64,000 nt of DNA from positions 1,405,337-1,469,336 of the forward strand of contig NW_006921532.1 of assembly GCF_000340215.1 (NCBI RefSeq), read 5' to 3'. Positions 31,051 to 42,676 of this stretch are shown one piece after another. The DNA comes from Pseudocercospora fijiensis CIRAD86 (Eukaryota; Ascomycota; Dothideomycetes; Mycosphaerellales; Mycosphaerellaceae). A program made the translations under genes and the position numbers. The number at the start of each line of letters is the position of its first letter. The stretch's first letter is position 1. Under the pieces are notes generated by a model, which was given only the letters and a program-made list of their open reading frames with translations, was not told the DNA's origin and did not search any database.

Positions 31051-33357
31051 CTATACCCACAGCTTAACAGTCCCATCGGCACCACCACTTACAATCCACG
31101 GCTCGGTAGGATGCCAATCAAGCGCCAACACCCCAAGATCGCTCTTGACTTTGTGACCCTTAAGAACCTTCAAAGGCACGATCGTAGCGTTCTCCATACT
31201 GTCCGCCGTGACCTTTCCATGGAAGATCTGCAAAGTACCATCATCCGAAGCATCGGCAAAGAGAGGATAGCTAGAATGGAATTTGACGCTCCGAACAGCT
31301 TTGCTGTGGTAGCGTAAAGTCTTATATGGCGTGCTGCCAAGATCGAGATCGTGCCACAGAAGTCGCTTATCGTATGACGAGACGAGAAGATTGGAGCCGA
31401 GAGGATGGAGATGGATATCTGAGATCCAGCGAGCACCGGGCTGGAGCTCCTTCTCCATTTTCTGTTGCTGAAGGTCGTAGACTCGGATTCTCTGGCGCGT
31501 GGCGACGAAGAAAAGTGGTCGAGATGGGTGGAAGCAGACTGTTTGCGCGAGGCCTTTGACTCGACGGAATGGGTGTTGGGTTTGATGCTTGCTGAGCGTG
31601 TGGATTGCTACTGCTGTGGATGTGGACGATGTTGAGGGGCAGACCGTGGAGAAGTATTCGCCTCGCCGGTGCCAAACGAGAGTTTTTGGGGTAGATCGGA
31701 GTGTCAACGTGAGCATGATCCCCTTTTCTTGGAGCGCCTTGGAAGGTCGTGCCCAGGTTGCTGTGGTAGGCTTGCTGGTGCCATCTGCTGTCTTAGCTGT
31801 GTTGGCAGCTGCGTAACCGAATCCAGCGTCGAGCACTTCGGTCGCTGCTTCAATTTGCTCCTCGGGAAATTCCTCGATCCGTGGCACAATCAGGTATACT
31901 GTATCCCCGCAGCATGCTGCTAAGATGCAGCTACTCTGACCTGGCCTCCAAGCCACCACGTTGACAGGATCTGAGGAGGAAAGTCTGATTCGGAGTGCCT
32001 GTCTGCTATCTTCAGGACGCCAAATACGCAGAGTGCCATCGTCACCACCTGACGCAATGTAGCTCCCTGTTGGGCTAACAGCCACTGTCCGAACCCGGCC
32101 TTCGTGCCCTACAAAATTCCTGGTGCAATTTGTTGGGAAAGGTTTGAGCTCAGAGGGGTCAGGAAGTTTAGGAAGAAGCGATTCTGGGTCGATATTAAGC
32201 TTGCTTCGCCGTACACGTGGCGCGAGATACAGGTCCAGACAGCGTTCAAATTTCTCCTTGACAAGTGTAGCATATCCAGGAACTTTACGCAGCGCTGAAT
32301 GATCTTGAGGTAGAAAGTCACGATCGCGATCTTCCGGATCTGCCTTCTCCCAAGCCTCTCGTTCCTGCTTGTCGGGAAGATACTCTGGAGGCGGGTGGTA
32401 GCTTTCTGCGTATCCTGGAGGTGGCAATTTCGGTGCAGGCACATTCATTGGGTGATCTGGCCTTGGAGCTTCGTTAGACCATATGTCGTACGTTGCAAAG
32501 TTCTCCTCATCCTCTCGCTCGCGCTCCTCGTCCGTAAGCTCCTTGAACGGCTTGATACGGCCGTCCTTGATCGCCTTGACCATTTGCATCACGCGCTTGT
32601 GTTCATGCATCGATGGGACAAATCTTCGTTTTGGTTCGGGCGCAGCAGACAATGGCATTATCTCTTCTCGGTGCTTTCCAGTGAACCATTCAACGTAATC
32701 TGGATACGGATCGTACCCATCTCCAGGAGTTTCGTTCCGTGTGAGCTGCTTCAAAGTCTGCAGTTCCTCCTTGCTGAGCTGCAAAGGCTTGCCAGTAGCC
32801 GGGTCCGTTAAGCCTGTCCAGCCTTCCGGTATATCAATGCTATCCAGCAATGAGTCGAGCGCTTCACCCTTGGCAGGTCTCGCGATCTTCTTGCCATTGA
32901 TATCATATCCAATATGCGGGTAAGCATCGTAGTATGAAAGTGGGATATCGCCAATGGTATTTGTCGTCGCTTGCGCATCGGAGTCGTCTGAGTCGTACAC
33001 TGGATCGATCTCGCCGTACACGTATCGCTCGTTGCCATTTGCATCAGTTTCCACACGGTAGTTCGGTTTCTCCTTGCCATCCTGTGCCGCGTCCTCACTT
33101 GTCTTCAGATTTCGCAGTTGTTGTCGCACATCGTCCTCATCTTCCGAAGACGGTATTTCGTCGCTGTCAAGCTCCTCTTCTTCACCATCATCCAGCTCTT
33201 CTTCGCTGTCAAACTCGTCCTCGCTGTCATCTTCGCTGTCCTCGTCGAATGCGCCATTTAGCTCTCCATCGCCCAAGACTTCCTCTTCTCCATCACTTTC
33301 GCTCTCTAGCCGCGGCACTTCCACGACTTTACGCTTCTGTCCAGCTCTTTGCGCCAT
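31051..33357 (-). CDS. ERB1: ribosome biogenesis protein ERB1 (BOP1), 768 aa
   Basis: Nucleolar component of the Nop7-Erb1-Ytm1 (PeBoW) complex, needed for 27S pre-rRNA processing and 60S subunit assembly. Single exon of 768 residues, typical for the family. An acidic N-terminus (about 20-85) is followed by the BOP1NT domain (about 120-380), with [26 protein letters not shown] and the motif [16 protein letters not shown]. Seven WD repeats form the C-terminal propeller: [30 protein letters not shown], and the last one ends [15 protein letters not shown] at the stop. The ATG at 33357 ([10 protein letters not shown]) is chosen over one 20 codons upstream because it begins the basic N-terminus. 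Confidence 0.94.
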   Translation of the reverse strand: MAQRAGQKRKVVEVPRLESESDGEEEVLGDGELNGAFDEDSEDDSEDEFDSEEELDDGEEEELDSDEIPSSEDEDDVRQQLRNLKTSEDAAQDGKEKPNYRVETDANGNERYVYGEIDPVYDSDDSDAQATTNTIGDIPLSYYDAYPHIGYDINGKKIARPAKGEALDSLLDSIDIPEGWTGLTDPATGKPLQLSKEELQTLKQLTRNETPGDGYDPYPDYVEWFTGKHREEIMPLSAAPEPKRRFVPSMHEHKRVMQMVKAIKDGRIKPFKELTDEEREREDEENFATYDIWSNEAPRPDHPMNVPAPKLPPPGYAESYHPPPEYLPDKQEREAWEKADPEDRDRDFLPQDHSALRKVPGYATLVKEKFERCLDLYLAPRVRRSKLNIDPESLLPKLPDPSELKPFPTNCTRNFVGHEGRVRTVAVSPTGSYIASGGDDGTLRIWRPEDSRQALRIRLSSSDPVNVVAWRPGQSSCILAACCGDTVYLIVPRIEEFPEEQIEAATEVLDAGFGYAAANTAKTADGTSKPTTATWARPSKALQEKGIMLTLTLRSTPKTLVWHRRGEYFSTVCPSTSSTSTAVAIHTLSKHQTQHPFRRVKGLAQTVCFHPSRPLFFVATRQRIRVYDLQQQKMEKELQPGARWISDIHLHPLGSNLLVSSYDKRLLWHDLDLGSTPYKTLRYHSKAVRSVKFHSSYPLFADASDDGTLQIFHGKVTADSMENATIVPLKVLKGHKVKSDLGVLALDWHPTEPWIVSGGADGTVKLWV

Positions 33358-34057
33358 TGGGAAATGCAGCACCTTCAATAACTTTGCTTGAACGGAGCTC
33401 TTCGAAGACAAGCCCAAAAAATCTCAGCTACCTTCCTTAGCGCGAGTCTTGGCATGCATGGTTCTTATCGATAGTCGGGATAATACCAGGGCCGCTCGCA
33501 ACTCGAAACCTTGCAACCTTGCGACCACACCACTTCACACTTCGTCCTCTCCCAGCCCTAGCATCCTTCCCGCACGCCAGCTGCATCATTATTACCGTGC
33601 AGAGCTCAGTAGACTTCTCAGCTACTACATCATGCTTCGAATGAGCGCATTTGGCATCCAAGCTGTGCTATCCGGCGCAATAAACAAGCATCCCGCTATT
33701 GTTGATATTGCCCAAGTACTTTGGACGCAAAGCGATCCGGCTCGCTCACGGCCAGCTGAAGCGTGCCGAACTGCACGTCGGATCCTGTAGAAACTGGAGC
33801 TGAATCATCATGCAGCGAGGTCGCTAGCATCTCCCTCGGCCAATACACTTGCACTTGGCTCACAGTCATACAACAGCATATTGTTGGTCTACTTCCTTTC
33901 TATCTGTAGCTAGCAAAAGACTTGGGATCGCCCGCTACAGGAAGCTCTATAAAGCTCGGAGACATTTGTCCGGACGTCACCTCTTAGATTCTCGCTTCGG
34001 AGAGTAACATACAGGTTGATCTCTCAGTGGCTGTCCTTGTCTGGCCCACGACTAGAC
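33358..34057. promoter_or_regulatory. divergent promoter region of ERB1 and a regulator gene
   Basis: 700 bp between two start codons facing away from each other; no further gene or repeat seen. Confidence 0.5.
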
Positions 34058-35409
34058 ATGGCGCAACCTGCACTCAATGTGGCAACGCAGGTACCAGCAG
34101 AGACCCCCAGCAAAGCCACCAAGACTCGTGCAGCTTGCGATGAGTGTAGTATGCCGCTCTTCCAAGACTATCAAGACTGCCGGCTTTCTTGCTGACACTA
34201 CGCTCAACAGGGACAAAGAAACTCAAGTGCACAGGCGAGAAGCCGAAATGTTTGCGGTGTGCTAGAGAGAACATAGACTGTGTCTATTCCGCACAGAAGC
34301 AGATGGGAAGGCCGAAGAAGCGACAGCGCACGGACGACGAAACAACTACGAGTGCTACCAAGAATCTCTCTTACGAACCTTCATTGTGGGAGTCAAATGC
34401 CGGCGCTGCTACCAATGATGATGGGCTTGACGTCGGACCTTACGAGAGCGCGTTCACACCGGGAGGCGGTCTCCAGCCGTGGCTGCAAAGCGCAATTGAC
34501 TGGCCGACCGACTTTCACGGAAACGAAGGGAGACAGAGCAATAGTGGCGAAAGCGTGCCCGGCCTCACACCGGATTCTTTAAGCAATTCACCACCTGTGC
34601 TCAACCTGCCCACTGAGCTTCGACAGACCCACCAGAGCCAGCGTGACTACTCCACCGCTGTACTGCTCGACCCTGCACTTGCAGCTGGAGATGTGTCTTC
34701 CTGCTTACCTGGGCCTTCGCCTGGCTGTGCATGTCTGAGCACGATGTATCTTACCCTCAATAACTTGCAAGCCACGAGTACGGATCAGGCCTTTCCCTTC
34801 AGCCTTCATCCTCTGCGTGAAGCCATGCAGTCTGCTTCCCAAGTACTGGAATGCGAACAATGCCCTACGAAATTTATAACAGCACTTCAGAACACACAGC
34901 TTCTAGGTACATTGTTCATGAGCATAGCTGAGCGTTTCGGCAAGATTCTTGAACACATCACCCAGGAATCTATTCGCGCCGATCTTGCGGGCGAGACCAA
35001 AAAGTTTCGTCTAGCAGACCTCAACACCCCAACATCACACCTCCACACCAACGGACTCGGGTGCGTGGCGGCTTTTAGCATCAATCTGTCGCCTCAAGAA
35101 TGGGGGAACATGTGCAAGAAAGTGGTCAGAGCTGAAGTTTATGGTCCAGAGGACGGGGATGAGTGCTGCCCTTACTTTTTGGGGATCATCAAACAGATGG
35201 AGGACAGACAGGCGAATTGGCATAAGCGTCCCTGTCCGCCAGACTTTCCAAAGGATGAGAATGGCAATCTGGTTGGAGGGCACACCAGGACTGGTAATGA
35301 GGAGAACGGAGAGGTCACGGATGCGCATTCGAAGCAGAAAGAAGTGCCGCTGTGTCTCAAGATGGCTGTCTTTGCGAAGTCGCTCGTGAGAGGACTTGAT
35401 TGGACTTAG
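34058..35409 (+). CDS. Zn2Cys6 transcription factor, 429 aa
   Basis: Zinc-cluster regulator with two exons, 34058-34148 and 34211-35409. The intron falls inside the cluster: exon 1 ends in AACDEC, exon 2 continues RTKKLKCTGEKPKCLRCARE and NIDCVY, giving C-x2-C-x6-C-x6-C-x2-C-x6-C at about residues 27-54. A basic linker, GRPKKRQR, follows. The rest lacks the large fungal-specific domain; a helical region around residues 230-310 (ALQNTQLLGTLFMSIAERF) resembles the short C-terminal domain of regulators of the AflR size class. Its 429 residues also fit that class. Target unknown; the neighbours are not a recognisable biosynthetic cluster. Confidence 0.85.
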
Positions 35410-36051
35410 ATCTAGTGTCCGACCACGATCAATCGAGCGTGTGTGCCAGAAAATCTAGATTATTACTCCCAGCCGCCTGAATGTTTCGCTGAAAACGGTG
35501 CCATATTGCCTCAGATCTTGCCTTGGAGCGCTCTGATACAATACCTCGGCATGCCTCGTCTCGAGCGCGGCCCTTGATCATTCTAACACAACAGGCACAC
35601 TTCGCTCACTCCATTTTCATCCCAGGTCCATCTTAAAGTTAGATTCGACATCTGGATTGTTCTTTCGGCTCGTGCCAGATCCAAAGATACGTGCTTCGGG
35701 GAGATGGCCTAAATAGGTTACACTTCGACTCATGATCTTTGCAGATTTTCTTCTGGACTGGTCCCGGCAACATGGAGTACCGATCTTGGACCACCACACT
35801 TCACGTCATTGGATATTGCCACGGACACCGTCAACACCAGTGACGAAGGTCAACTACCGAGATCTCGCGTCTCTAGTGTGAAACGTACTCTTTCGATGCA
35901 TTTCTAAGCATTGCGCTGAGAAATCAATTCAAATACAACCTAGCAGCAGCAGGTTAGTCTCCTCACAAACTTGCACCATATAGAAACCTTTTGCATTGCA
36001 AGCGAGTGTTTTCCCTGCAGTTCTCATTGTCTACTCACGATAGCCGCGATC
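35410..36051. other. intergenic, no gene recognised
   Basis: 3' flank of the regulator and promoter of the flavoprotein gene; no domain-bearing frame. Confidence 0.45.
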
Positions 36052-37398
36052 ATGACCGGATCAACATCAGCCAGATACACGTCCGACGATGTCGACGCAG
36101 CACCTTTGGGCAAGCCGCTCAAATTCGAGTTCAGCGGCAGAACGGCCCCAAATCGCTTCCTGAAGGGTGCGATGACAGAACGCATCTCATCATGGGACCC
36201 GAAGAACCTCGAAGCTCGCGGCATCCCATCAAAGAACTTGGTCAATGTGTACAAGAGGTGGGGAGAAGGTGGTCTAGGTCTCATCCTCAGTGGAAATATC
36301 ATGATCGAATATGATCATCTTGAAGCTCGTGGAAACCCGATCATTCCAAGAGGTGCAGCGTACGAGGGCGAGAGATTTGAGAGATTCAAAGAGATGGCAA
36401 CCAATGGAAAGGCTCATGGCAGCCTCATGGTTGGACAGGTCTCGCATCCAGGCCGACAAGTGACAGAAGACATCCAACCGAATCCAATTTCAGCATCTGA
36501 CGTGCAGCTTGAGGGCAACATCATGGGCATGACCTTTGCAAAGCCGCGTGCTGCCACAGAACAGGATATCAAAAACTTTATCGAGGGGTGGGCACACGCT
36601 GCAGAATATCTCGAGAAAGGTGGATGGGATGGCATTCAGCTGCATGGTGCTCACGGCTACCTGCTCGCACAGTTCCTGTCACCCACCACCAATCGTAGAA
36701 CCGACAAATATGGCGGCTCTCTTGAAAACCGAGCACGCCTCATCCTCGAAATCGCGCAGGAGATTCGCAAGCGCACGAAGCCGGACTTCGTTCTCGGGAT
36801 CAAATTGAACTCCGTAGAATTCCAGGACAAGGGCTTCTCGCCAGAAGAAGCCAAGCAGCTGTGTGCACTGCTCGAGCAGAACAAATTCGATTTCATCGAG
36901 CTCTCGGGTGGCACCTACGAGAAGCTGGCCTTCCAACATCAGCGCGAATCCACCAAAAAGCGTGAAGCATTCTTCTTGGAATTTGCGGAACTTATCGCCC
37001 CGGCACTATCCAAGACCAAGACCTACATCACAGGTGGTCTGAAGACAGTGGGTGCCATGGTAAACGCACTTCAGACAGTAGATGGCGTTGGACTTGCGCG
37101 ACCAGTCTGCCAAGAACCCCGACTCTGCAGAGACATTCTTGAAGGCAAAGTCAAAGGCGCTATCGAGCAGAAGCTGGACCAGAGCAATTTCGGAATCACG
37201 AGCATCGCTGCAGGAACACAAATAAGACAGGTTGGAAAGGATCAAGAGCCTGTTGACCTGTCGGTTCAGGAAAATGTCGACGCTTTCATGAAGGATATGG
37301 GTGCGTGGGCAGAAAAGGCGGCCAAGGACACTGAGAAAGTGGGATATGGTTACATTGATCTCGAGAGTGTTAAGACAGTGGCGTATGGCACGGCATAG
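36052..37398 (+). CDS. NADH:flavin oxidoreductase / Old Yellow Enzyme-like, 448 aa
   Basis: FMN-binding TIM-barrel oxidoreductase that reduces activated double bonds with NAD(P)H. Single exon. The N-terminal barrel starts at TAPNRFLKGAMTERISS (residues about 30-45). The key signature is IQLHGAHGYLLAQFLSPTTN then RRTDKYGGS (about 190-225), where the two His of HGAH occupy the positions that hold the substrate carbonyl in this family. FMN phosphate binding comes from the late Gly-rich segments (TYITGGLKTVGAMVNAL and DGVGLARPVC). The last 60 residues extend beyond the barrel. The ATG at 36052 follows a leader without other ATG in frame. The substrate is unknown; related fungal enzymes take part in detoxification or secondary metabolism. 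Confidence 0.87.
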   Translation: MTGSTSARYTSDDVDAAPLGKPLKFEFSGRTAPNRFLKGAMTERISSWDPKNLEARGIPSKNLVNVYKRWGEGGLGLILSGNIMIEYDHLEARGNPIIPRGAAYEGERFERFKEMATNGKAHGSLMVGQVSHPGRQVTEDIQPNPISASDVQLEGNIMGMTFAKPRAATEQDIKNFIEGWAHAAEYLEKGGWDGIQLHGAHGYLLAQFLSPTTNRRTDKYGGSLENRARLILEIAQEIRKRTKPDFVLGIKLNSVEFQDKGFSPEEAKQLCALLEQNKFDFIELSGGTYEKLAFQHQRESTKKREAFFLEFAELIAPALSKTKTYITGGLKTVGAMVNALQTVDGVGLARPVCQEPRLCRDILEGKVKGAIEQKLDQSNFGITSIAAGTQIRQVGKDQEPVDLSVQENVDAFMKDMGAWAEKAAKDTEKVGYGYIDLESVKTVAYGTA

Positions 37399-38170
37399 CA
37401 AGTCTTCTTAGATCCATAGAATAAATAAATAGCACTTCTTCACTTGCACTTGGCTTCGGGATCAGAACGCCACCTGCACATGCTCTCTTCGCTCGCTTGA
37501 CTTTCCGTCCCATGCACTTGCCAAGCCCTCTGACTTCACTCGACTCACATTGCACGCTCTTCCAACGCGTACATCACCGCTCTTTACAACAACAACAACA
37601 TGGCGAGCCAACTATCCATGCGTCCATCGAGATGCAACACATCTCTCCGTGGCGCGACCGTTTCAGTGCGTGCAGAAGCTGCGCGTCTGGACGCCTATGA
37701 TCCTACAATGTTTGCCGTATGCATATTGCCAACCGACATGCACAGGACATTCTGCTCAGTCTATAAAGAGAAGCAATCACGGTCCCTAGAACTTTCAAGA
37801 CATGCAGCTGAGAACAATGGCGGCTCGGGATAGCAACATACAGCCAATATTTGCCAGCTTGCTGCAGCCACTGTAAATTGGAGACTCGTCAATTGGGGAC
37901 CGCTTGCGAGGGAAGTATTTGCTCCCATTATGTCAAAGATGCTTTGTGTGTGCAGGGCAATATAGATCCAGCTGTTAACCCAGCAATGGACTTTTTCTCG
38001 TCATCCACTGCGATAACCTCTTTTGAAACAGATACCTTCACAGAAAATCCCCCCCTTCTTGTTGCTTGAGCCTCCGCGAAGAACGATCACGGCTGAACCG
38101 AAGTCTACCAGAAAGAGCTTGAATTGAGTGAGATTTATCTACAGAAAGAGCTGGAATAGAGATCAACCAA
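37399..38170. other. intergenic, no confident gene
   Basis: 772 bp upstream of the Argonaute gene. A 77-codon frame with ATG at 37600 is present but has no domain. Confidence 0.45.
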
Positions 38171-41100
38171 ATGTCGAACATGCAAAATTTGCCAATTCAT
38201 GGCCAGGGTCAAGGCATCGTCTGCAGTCAATGCGATCGCACTGGGCATACTGTGCAGGACTGTCCCTATGTCTTGAACAACCGATCATATTGTTGCAGCA
38301 ATTGTGGCACGCGTGAAATTAGTCGTAGGCAATGCGGGTGTAGGGGTTGCCAGGAGCCAGGCTGCACCTCACAAGAGAGCTCCTGGCTTCATCCACACAA
38401 CACAAGCGCGTTGAGCGTTGCAGCCAGAACTTCTATTCGCGGTCGCCAGGCTGCGCTAAGGGGGCCCAGCAATGTCCAGAACCCAAATCCGACTACGGTC
38501 CATGACAACTACCATCGGCAGACTCAACCTGTTCCTACCACGACATTCCCCACACTGCCCAAATATCAGGCGGACAAGAGTCTATTGTCAAATTACAACG
38601 GACCAACCGTCATCACCAACTACGTCAGACTTCATCGCACGCCTGACCAGGTTCATGAATATCGAGTGGAGCTAGCGAGAATTCCTCTGGCGGCTAACAG
38701 CAATGTTCAAGCCGCTCATCGAACAATTTCTCAGCGCAGCGAGCGTAAGCGCGTATTCAATGCCCTCGCGACTATGCCACCACTCCAGGGTCACTCAGAC
38801 TACGCGACCGACTACGAGACCTTGTGGTCCTTGACACCATTGACTACGACACAGCTTCGTCAGGTCAACGTTCAGTACACCAAGCAGAGCGGAGAGCAAG
38901 CAACTGTGCAGTTCGTCGAGTTTCACTTCTTGAGGACTTTGACTTTCGCCAATGGCTCTGCAGACTTGGTCGGAAAGACCACCGAGGGACGTGATCCAAA
39001 CTTGCTCATCAAGGCCCTCAATGGTATGGTCACTCAGCGTATCACTCAAGGACAAGCAAATGCTCTGTTTGAAGCCACAGCCAACAAGTTTTATCTGAAA
39101 CACAACTCGACAGACCTCGGAGCGTTGCTTATTCAGCGGGGATACTTCAGCTCAATTCGTCCTGGGCAGCAGTCGGTGCTGCTCAACGTCAGTATCACTC
39201 ACAGCACATTTATCAAACCAATACTGGTTACGGAATTCTTGAGACTTCTTAACCACCCTAGCTATGGCTGCGCTCAAGATATACTGAAAGGCAAGATGGT
39301 ACGCATTACTTACGACCGCGGCATTGTACGAGGCGTGAACAAAGACCTGGCAGACCACCGCAAGAAGAGAATTACAGGGTTTGGCAAGATCCCGCAGCTG
39401 CAAGAATTTTATGATGGCACTCGTAAATGGACTGTCAAAGAGTGGTTCGAGTCACAAGGCTTGCAGATCACTCAGGTTCATCGACCATGCGTCAATGTCG
39501 GTCTGCCAGAAGGCTCTTCGGGTGGTCAGCTCTGGATCCCTCCTGAGTACCTGGAGCTCGAGCCGCATCAGCCTTTCAGTAAGAAGCTGAACAGTGGCGA
39601 TATGCATCGGATGTTGGGAGTTGCACTCAGGCATCCTGCAGCCAATCAGATCGCCATCAATGACGAAGGTCTAAGATTCCTCGGCGTAAACGGCAACGCT
39701 CCGATCGCGAATGACCTGGGCAACAATCTCGGTCTCCAGACTGGCACAGCCCTACTTGAAGTTCCAGGAAAACTCCTGCCTGCCCCGATCGTCCAGTATC
39801 GAGCAACGAGTAAGGACAAGATTGTCAATGCATCGTGGGACATCCGAAATGATCGCATGGTGACTGCGCCTACATTCAAGGTCCGAATAGGTGTGCTGGA
39901 CTTAAGGGAAGGCCAAACAGAATTGAATGCAGTGGAGGTAGGCAATGGCTTCCTGCAACGTTGCATTGATCATGGTGTCCTGCAGTCGACCGACAAGGGC
40001 GGCGTCGAGGTGATCAGCGCGCAGCTGCCAGCGGTCCGTGGCAGCTTCAATTTAGAAGCCTTCAAGCAGTACAAAGACATCATCGCGAAAGAATGTGGAT
40101 CGAAGGACCGGGAGACCTTGGTTCTAATTCTTCTGGACAAGCAAGACAACGAGCTTTATCCGGTCCTCAAGCGCATTGCCGACTGCTCGCTTGGTTTGAA
40201 AACCATTTTCTGCACAAATCAAAAGTTAAAGGCCTCTGGCAACGATGCTCTGTTCTCCAATCTCGTGCTCAAGGCAAACATCAAGGCTGGCGGTCAAAAT
40301 CATCATGTGCGAATTGGGAAGGGAAAGGCAGCGCAGTCAGCCTTCCATAAGATTGGGGAGAGCACACTGGTGATTGGAGTAGATGTTGTTCATCCAGGCG
40401 GCGATCTGCCCTCAATCGCCTCTATGGTCGGCTCCATTGACAAGCAATACGTCAATTTCGCCGGTTCTGTACGCCTACAGCCAGCTCGACAAGAAATATT
40501 GACCGTGAACAATGTTACCGAGATGTTTCTAGAATGCCTTATGGCGTTTGGTCAGGGTACCCAACAATTACCTCAGCGAATTCTCTACTATCGAGATGGT
40601 GTCAGCGAAGATCAATACCATCAGGTTCTGGAACAGGAAGTCGCCTCAATTCGGCAAGCCTACCTAACATGGCTCATTTGCCGTTACTCGGAACCTCAAC
40701 GCGGCGAACGTTCGAAGAGTTCTCGTTCTCCAGAAATCCCTGTCAGTGCAATTGTTGTTGGAAAGAGGCATCATACCCGATTCTTCAGTCGCAACGATGC
40801 CATGTCATATCGAGACAAGCCTGGCGGCCCAATAAACGGCAATATCAAGCCTGGTCTGGTTGTGGATCAGGTCATTACACAGACAGGCATCGCAGGAGCC
40901 TTTCCAGACTTCTTCTTGCAAAGCCATGCTGCCTTGCGAGGAACGGCAAAGTCTGCGCACTACGTGGTCATTTGCAACGACAATGCTATTCCCATGTCCG
41001 ACATTCAAAACATCACTCACGCATTCTGCTACGACTATGCGCGCGCAACTAAGGGTGTGTCGTACTGTGCACCAGCGTACTATGCCGACCGCCTTTGTGA

Positions 41101-41308
41101 CCGTGCACACAAGTACCTCAACGTCTACCTCAATGCATTCATGCCATCGCTGCCGCAGAAGACTCAAGCAGAGAATGATAATGGCAGGGATGGTGTGAGG
41201 CAATACCAAATGCGAATTCGAAACCTGATTGCGGATGATCCTAACTGGCACAATGGCAGAAAGAACCCGTGGGACCAGAAGATGGACGACATCATGTTTT
41301 GGCTTTGA
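38171..41308 (+). CDS. Argonaute with an N-terminal CCHC zinc knuckle, 1045 aa
   Basis: Argonaute, the small-RNA-guided slicer of the RNA silencing complex; the fungal counterpart is QDE-2. Single exon. From the N-terminus: a canonical CCHC zinc knuckle (Cys18, Cys21, His26, Cys31), a second Cys-rich stretch (residues 41-65, eight Cys), a low-complexity linker, the N and L1 domains (about 140-340), PAZ (about 345-470, with KWTVKEWFESQGLQI and GGQLWIPPEYLEL), L2/Mid (about 480-700) and PIWI (about 640-1010). The slicer residues are all present: Asp738 (VIGVDVVHPG), Glu775 (ARQEIL), Asp809 (YYRDGVSEDQ) and Asp973 (APAYYADRLC), a DEDD set, so catalysis is likely. The C-terminus ends MDDIMFWL, as usual for a free C-terminus near the active site. 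The zinc-binding N-terminus is not part of the standard Argonaute plan; it may bind RNA or a partner. Confidence 0.93.
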   Translation: MSNMQNLPIHGQGQGIVCSQCDRTGHTVQDCPYVLNNRSYCCSNCGTREISRRQCGCRGCQEPGCTSQESSWLHPHNTSALSVAARTSIRGRQAALRGPSNVQNPNPTTVHDNYHRQTQPVPTTTFPTLPKYQADKSLLSNYNGPTVITNYVRLHRTPDQVHEYRVELARIPLAANSNVQAAHRTISQRSERKRVFNALATMPPLQGHSDYATDYETLWSLTPLTTTQLRQVNVQYTKQSGEQATVQFVEFHFLRTLTFANGSADLVGKTTEGRDPNLLIKALNGMVTQRITQGQANALFEATANKFYLKHNSTDLGALLIQRGYFSSIRPGQQSVLLNVSITHSTFIKPILVTEFLRLLNHPSYGCAQDILKGKMVRITYDRGIVRGVNKDLADHRKKRITGFGKIPQLQEFYDGTRKWTVKEWFESQGLQITQVHRPCVNVGLPEGSSGGQLWIPPEYLELEPHQPFSKKLNSGDMHRMLGVALRHPAANQIAINDEGLRFLGVNGNAPIANDLGNNLGLQTGTALLEVPGKLLPAPIVQYRATSKDKIVNASWDIRNDRMVTAPTFKVRIGVLDLREGQTELNAVEVGNGFLQRCIDHGVLQSTDKGGVEVISAQLPAVRGSFNLEAFKQYKDIIAKECGSKDRETLVLILLDKQDNELYPVLKRIADCSLGLKTIFCTNQKLKASGNDALFSNLVLKANIKAGGQNHHVRIGKGKAAQSAFHKIGESTLVIGVDVVHPGGDLPSIASMVGSIDKQYVNFAGSVRLQPARQEILTVNNVTEMFLECLMAFGQGTQQLPQRILYYRDGVSEDQYHQVLEQEVASIRQAYLTWLICRYSEPQRGERSKSSRSPEIPVSAIVVGKRHHTRFFSRNDAMSYRDKPGGPINGNIKPGLVVDQVITQTGIAGAFPDFFLQSHAALRGTAKSAHYVVICNDNAIPMSDIQNITHAFCYDYARATKGVSYCAPAYYADRLCDRAHKYLNVYLNAFMPSLPQKTQAENDNGRDGVRQYQMRIRNLIADDPNWHNGRKNPWDQKMDDIMFWL

Positions 41309-42244
41309 GGTCGGAGGTCTGAGCTACTTGGTTTGGCTCCTTCACAAAAAACCAGCAACCCGTTCGCCATCCAGTCTTTACCGATCATCAGCGACACTTA
41401 GTGACACCATCACGCATTGCGAAACCTTGGCGCAAGCAGGTCATGCTGGCTGCCATTTACTGCACTTTTGTAACATTAGCAAGCATTGTCGGGAAACATT
41501 GACGCAACAGGTCAGGCTGTCTGTCATTCAGAGCTGTAACGATAACGAAGCATGGGCAAGGGCTGGACATTGGATAATGGGAGTGTTCGATTGTACATAA
41601 GCATTAATGGAAACGGGACGGCTGTCTGAACTCAACCTTTTCTCTGACTTTGGAATTTGTCCAGCTTCCTTCGATGATTACTCTTGGAGGCGAAAGGCGA
41701 AAGAGCCTAAGGACTCGATTTCATGTCTGACACTGTTGCTCTTTGGTTTAAGGTCGAATTTTCGTCCATGTCGGTGACTGAGTATGCGAAGGTAGTCACG
41801 CAAACATTCTTCCAAGCTCTTGCGCTATCAGCGCTCTCACCGCAGGGGAAAAAAAGGAGAGAATTCCTGGTTTGATCCTCGTCTTGAGTTTCGAGCGTTC
41901 AGCGATGCCAAAAACCTTTCTGAGTGAGCCCGGTTTGGTAGTCTGTTGCGGTGACACGAACCTGAGATCGATGTCAGCTCTCCTTGAAAACGGCGCTCCT
42001 TGCCCATATCGTCCATGAAGCAGCGGAAGTCTCTGTACATTGGCACAACGTTGAGTAAAAGCACATGGCGCATTCTCCCAAATTTCAAGCCTTTGCAAGC
42101 TGATCTCATTTGAATTTCTTCTATCCACGCATCTTCCCAAAAAAAGTCTCTGGCGCCCTCTCAATTCTCGCGGCCAGCTCATTAGGCATCGCACCGTGCT
42201 TCCCGTCCACTTTTCATTGGTATCAAGATTGCACTCGCCTTCTC
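41309..42244. other. intergenic, no gene recognised
   Basis: 3' flanks of the convergent Argonaute and SNU13 genes. A 132-codon minus frame (42194-41796) has no domain and appears to be chance. Confidence 0.45.
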
Positions 42245-42676
42245 TTAGATCATCAAACGCTCCACCTTGTCTTTCAGCGCGCGAATCTGATTGTTCAAGT
42301 CACTGGCCTCGTTTGACGTGATGCTGCAGGAAATAACAGCTCGGGAGACACCGCAGGCGCGACCGAGCGCCATCTTGGAAGGAACGTAGACATATGGCGT
42401 GTTCTTGTCCTCACAGAGCAGTGGCAGGTGGAGCAGGATAGCGAGAGGAGTCTGGAGGAAAGTATCAGCATCGATCTGCCCCCCAGAGGTATGTAGGAGA
42501 ACACTCACAGTGTCTGCTGCCAAGATCACGATCTCGCTGATACCGCGGTTGAGGGTCTTTGTGGCCTCGTTGGCACCCTTCTTCAGCTGGCGGTAGTGCG
42601 AGGCCTGCTGCACCAGATCGAGAATCTCCTGCGTCAAAGCAGAGTCGGCCACTGGCCAGGCGGCGGATTCAGACAT
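42245..42676 (-). CDS. SNU13: SNU13 / 15.5K RNA-binding protein, 124 aa
   Basis: L7Ae-family protein that binds kink-turns in U4 snRNA (tri-snRNP) and box C/D snoRNAs. Exons are 42676-42509 and 42451-42245 with a 57-nt intron after ILAADT. The L7Ae core is unmistakable: [43 protein letters not shown], then [13 protein letters not shown] at the end. The length of 124 agrees with the yeast protein (126). The intron, if not removed, would add a foreign 19-residue stretch. The gene is divergent from the V-ATPase c gene. Confidence 0.95.
   Translation of the reverse strand: MSESAAWPVADSALTQEILDLVQQASHYRQLKKGANEATKTLNRGISEIVILAADTVSVLLHTSGGQIDADTFLQTPLAILLHLPLLCEDKNTPYVYVPSKMALGRACGVSRAVISCSITSNEASDLNNQIRALKDKVERLMI

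Noticed and set aside
32934..33440. 168-codon plus-strand frame opposite ERB1
   Set aside because: Antisense shadow of the acidic ERB1 N-terminus (repeated Asp/Glu codons read as Ser/Arg/Pro).
37600..37833. 77-codon frame with Ala/Arg/Ser-rich start resembling a transit peptide
   Set aside because: No domain, no splice continuation, and a leader-like context; insufficient support.
40805..41251. 148-codon minus-strand frame opposite the Argonaute PIWI domain
   Set aside because: Antisense shadow of a real coding exon.
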